Positions 62,901 to 64,000 of a stretch of 64,000 nt of DNA are shown here, piece after piece. The notes under the pieces are model-generated. The model was not told the DNA's origin, made no database searches, and was given only the letters and a program-made list of their open reading frames with translations. This DNA comes from Acanthosepion esculentum (Eukaryota > Mollusca > Cephalopoda > Sepiida > Sepiidae), in contig OZ038517.1 of NCBI GenBank assembly GCA_964036315.1, positions 18,901,477-18,965,476 of the forward strand, in the 5' to 3' direction. Both the position numbers and the translations under genes were made by a program. The stretch's first letter is position 1, and each line of letters starts with the position of its first letter.

Positions 62901-62904
62901 TTAA

Positions 62905-63221
62905 CAAACTATGCTAGTAAACAGATCATCTTTAAGGTTGTGGCTTGGCTCCAGGAAGGTTTATAGCCTTGGAAATACTAGTAACAGCTAAGTACTGAGT
63001 TTACATCATATAGAAGGCTGAATTAGATACCTAACATTATAGCGTAATAACTCAACATACGAATCCACGCCCCTACCATTGAGGCCAATTAGATGACCGT
63101 CCAAAGTTACTTGAGCTTGGGAGTTGCGTTACATTCATCTTGGAAGACGGACACGTATTTTTCAGGGTATTTTGGGGGGAAAAGTGCGTCTTGTAAGCCG
63201 TAAAATACAGTACCTAAAATT
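62905..63221. other. Intergenic DNA with a mobile-element-like end
   Basis: No gene. The stretch GGGGGGAAAAGTGCGTCTTG through GTAAAATACAGTA (about 63174-63213) resembles a widely dispersed transposon-end motif of animal genomes. That comparison is from memory and tentative. Confidence 0.35.
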
Positions 63222-63450
63222 ATATTAATCAACTTTTCATTTTCTCTTCTTGTTCATTTTGTTATCAATTGATAGTTTAGGTGTCAGTCCAGTCAAAAAG
63301 GAATTATAAATTATTTTATTGTATGTTATAAATAATAACTTCATAATCTCTGTGTATTTTAGACTTAAATCCAGATTTCCATTTTCATTTTCTTTCTTTC
63401 AGCTTTCTTTTTATTTTCCAAATTTAACAAACTTTTCGATTTCTGTGTTT
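63222..63450. repeat. AT-rich dispersed repeat, second well-preserved copy
   Basis: A direct repeat of 62626-62821, extending through a TTTCTTTCTTTCAG pyrimidine tract and AAATTTAACAAACTTTTCG. Confidence 0.75.
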
Positions 63451-63560
63451 ATTTATGTTCGTATTAAAGCCCCAAATCAATAACGGGAAAATAGCCGAAG
63501 TGATTGAAAATATTTTCTTGTTGTCATGCTGCGTTTTTTTATTTTTTCTAAATTTAACAA

Positions 63561-64000
63561 AGTTGACTGGAAAGCAAGAAGCCGGAAGAGAGTTCCACAA
63601 GTGAAAATTGAGTGAGAACAATAGAAGAGTAATCAGGAAGACAGTAGATAACGATTGACATTGCATTTACATTTTTGAAGATCAAAGTTGACTGGAAAGC
63701 AAGAAGCCTGAAGAGAGTTCCACAAGCGAAAATTGAGCGAGAACAATAGAAGAGTAATCAGGAAGACAGTAGATAACGATTGACATTGCATTTCAATTTT
63801 TGAAGATCAAAGTTGACTGGAAAGCAAGAAGCCGGAAGAGAGTTCCACAAGCGAAAATTGAGTGAGAACAATAGAAGAGTAATCAGGAAGACAGTAGATA
63901 ACGATTGACATTGCATTTAAATTTTTGAAGATCAAAGTTGACTGGAAAGCAAGAAGCCGGAAGAGAGTTCCACAAGCGAAAATTGAGTGAGAACAATAGA
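63561..64000. repeat. 125 bp tandem repeat running off the window
   Basis: AGTTGACTGGAAAGCAAGAA starts at 63561, 63686, 63811 and 63936, exactly 125 bp apart. About 3.5 near-identical copies are visible, differing at a few sites (GTGAAAATTG/GCGAAAATTG, GAGTGAG/GAGCGAG, TTTACATT/TTTCAATT). It continues past the window edge, so the full array length is unknown. Confidence 0.93.

Noticed and set aside
63424..63666. Minus-strand open frame of 80 codons
   Set aside because: It spans the boundary between the AT-rich repeat and the 125 bp tandem repeat; no coding evidence.

Overview
The window is nuclear DNA from a eukaryote, most likely an invertebrate animal. The tRNA introns, Pol III signals, Ty3/gypsy-like remnant, SINE-like tRNA-derived copies and a piggyBac-type MITE all point that way; the species cannot be named from sequence alone. 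No intact protein-coding gene was found. Nearly all of the many small reading frames are translations of a tRNA repeat. Layout: (1) Positions 1-55657 are one tandem array of a ~152 bp unit, about 365 copies, all in the same orientation. Each unit holds one minus-strand, intron-containing tRNA-Tyr(GUA) gene of 88 bp: 73 nt mature plus a 15 nt intron after position 37. The cloverleaf is eukaryotic-type, with C1-G72, discriminator A73, a short variable loop and no encoded CCA. Most units also carry a T5 Pol III terminator 2 nt past the gene and a TATA-like motif near -25/-28. The array runs off the left edge of the window. (2) The array has four sequence neighbourhoods (about 1-27.0, 27.0-31.85, 31.85-48.4 and 48.4-55.66 kb) and much higher-order structure: 760, 912, 1203, 1071 and 1520 bp repeats, and a nearly identical 2.43 kb duplication. 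Many copies are clearly damaged: D-loop lesions, a 9 bp deletion that removes the terminator and part of the acceptor stem, a G10C class, and anticodon changes including CUA and UUA (stop-codon-reading), GCA, GUU, CUU and GAA. It therefore looks like a tRNA gene family that has become satellite DNA while still holding some structurally perfect copies (for example 52076-52163). (3) From 55658 to about 56350 the array decays: six 67 bp monomers that resemble the 5' half of the tRNA gene plus flank, then two badly eroded full units. (4) From 56500 to 58100 lie 10 bp-period repeats with a perfect hairpin, a broken Ty3/gypsy integrase remnant and a tRNA-like Pol III relic. (5) From 58100 to 64000 is AT-rich intergenic DNA: a four-copy dispersed repeat, a 31-copy 35 bp minisatellite, two SINE-like tRNA-derived copies, a 75 bp TTAA-flanked MITE, and a 125 bp tandem repeat that runs off the right edge. 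The only plausible function visible is Pol III transcription of tRNA-Tyr, with possible side effects of hundreds of clustered A/B boxes on chromatin. Everything to the right of the array looks like mobile-element and satellite debris.
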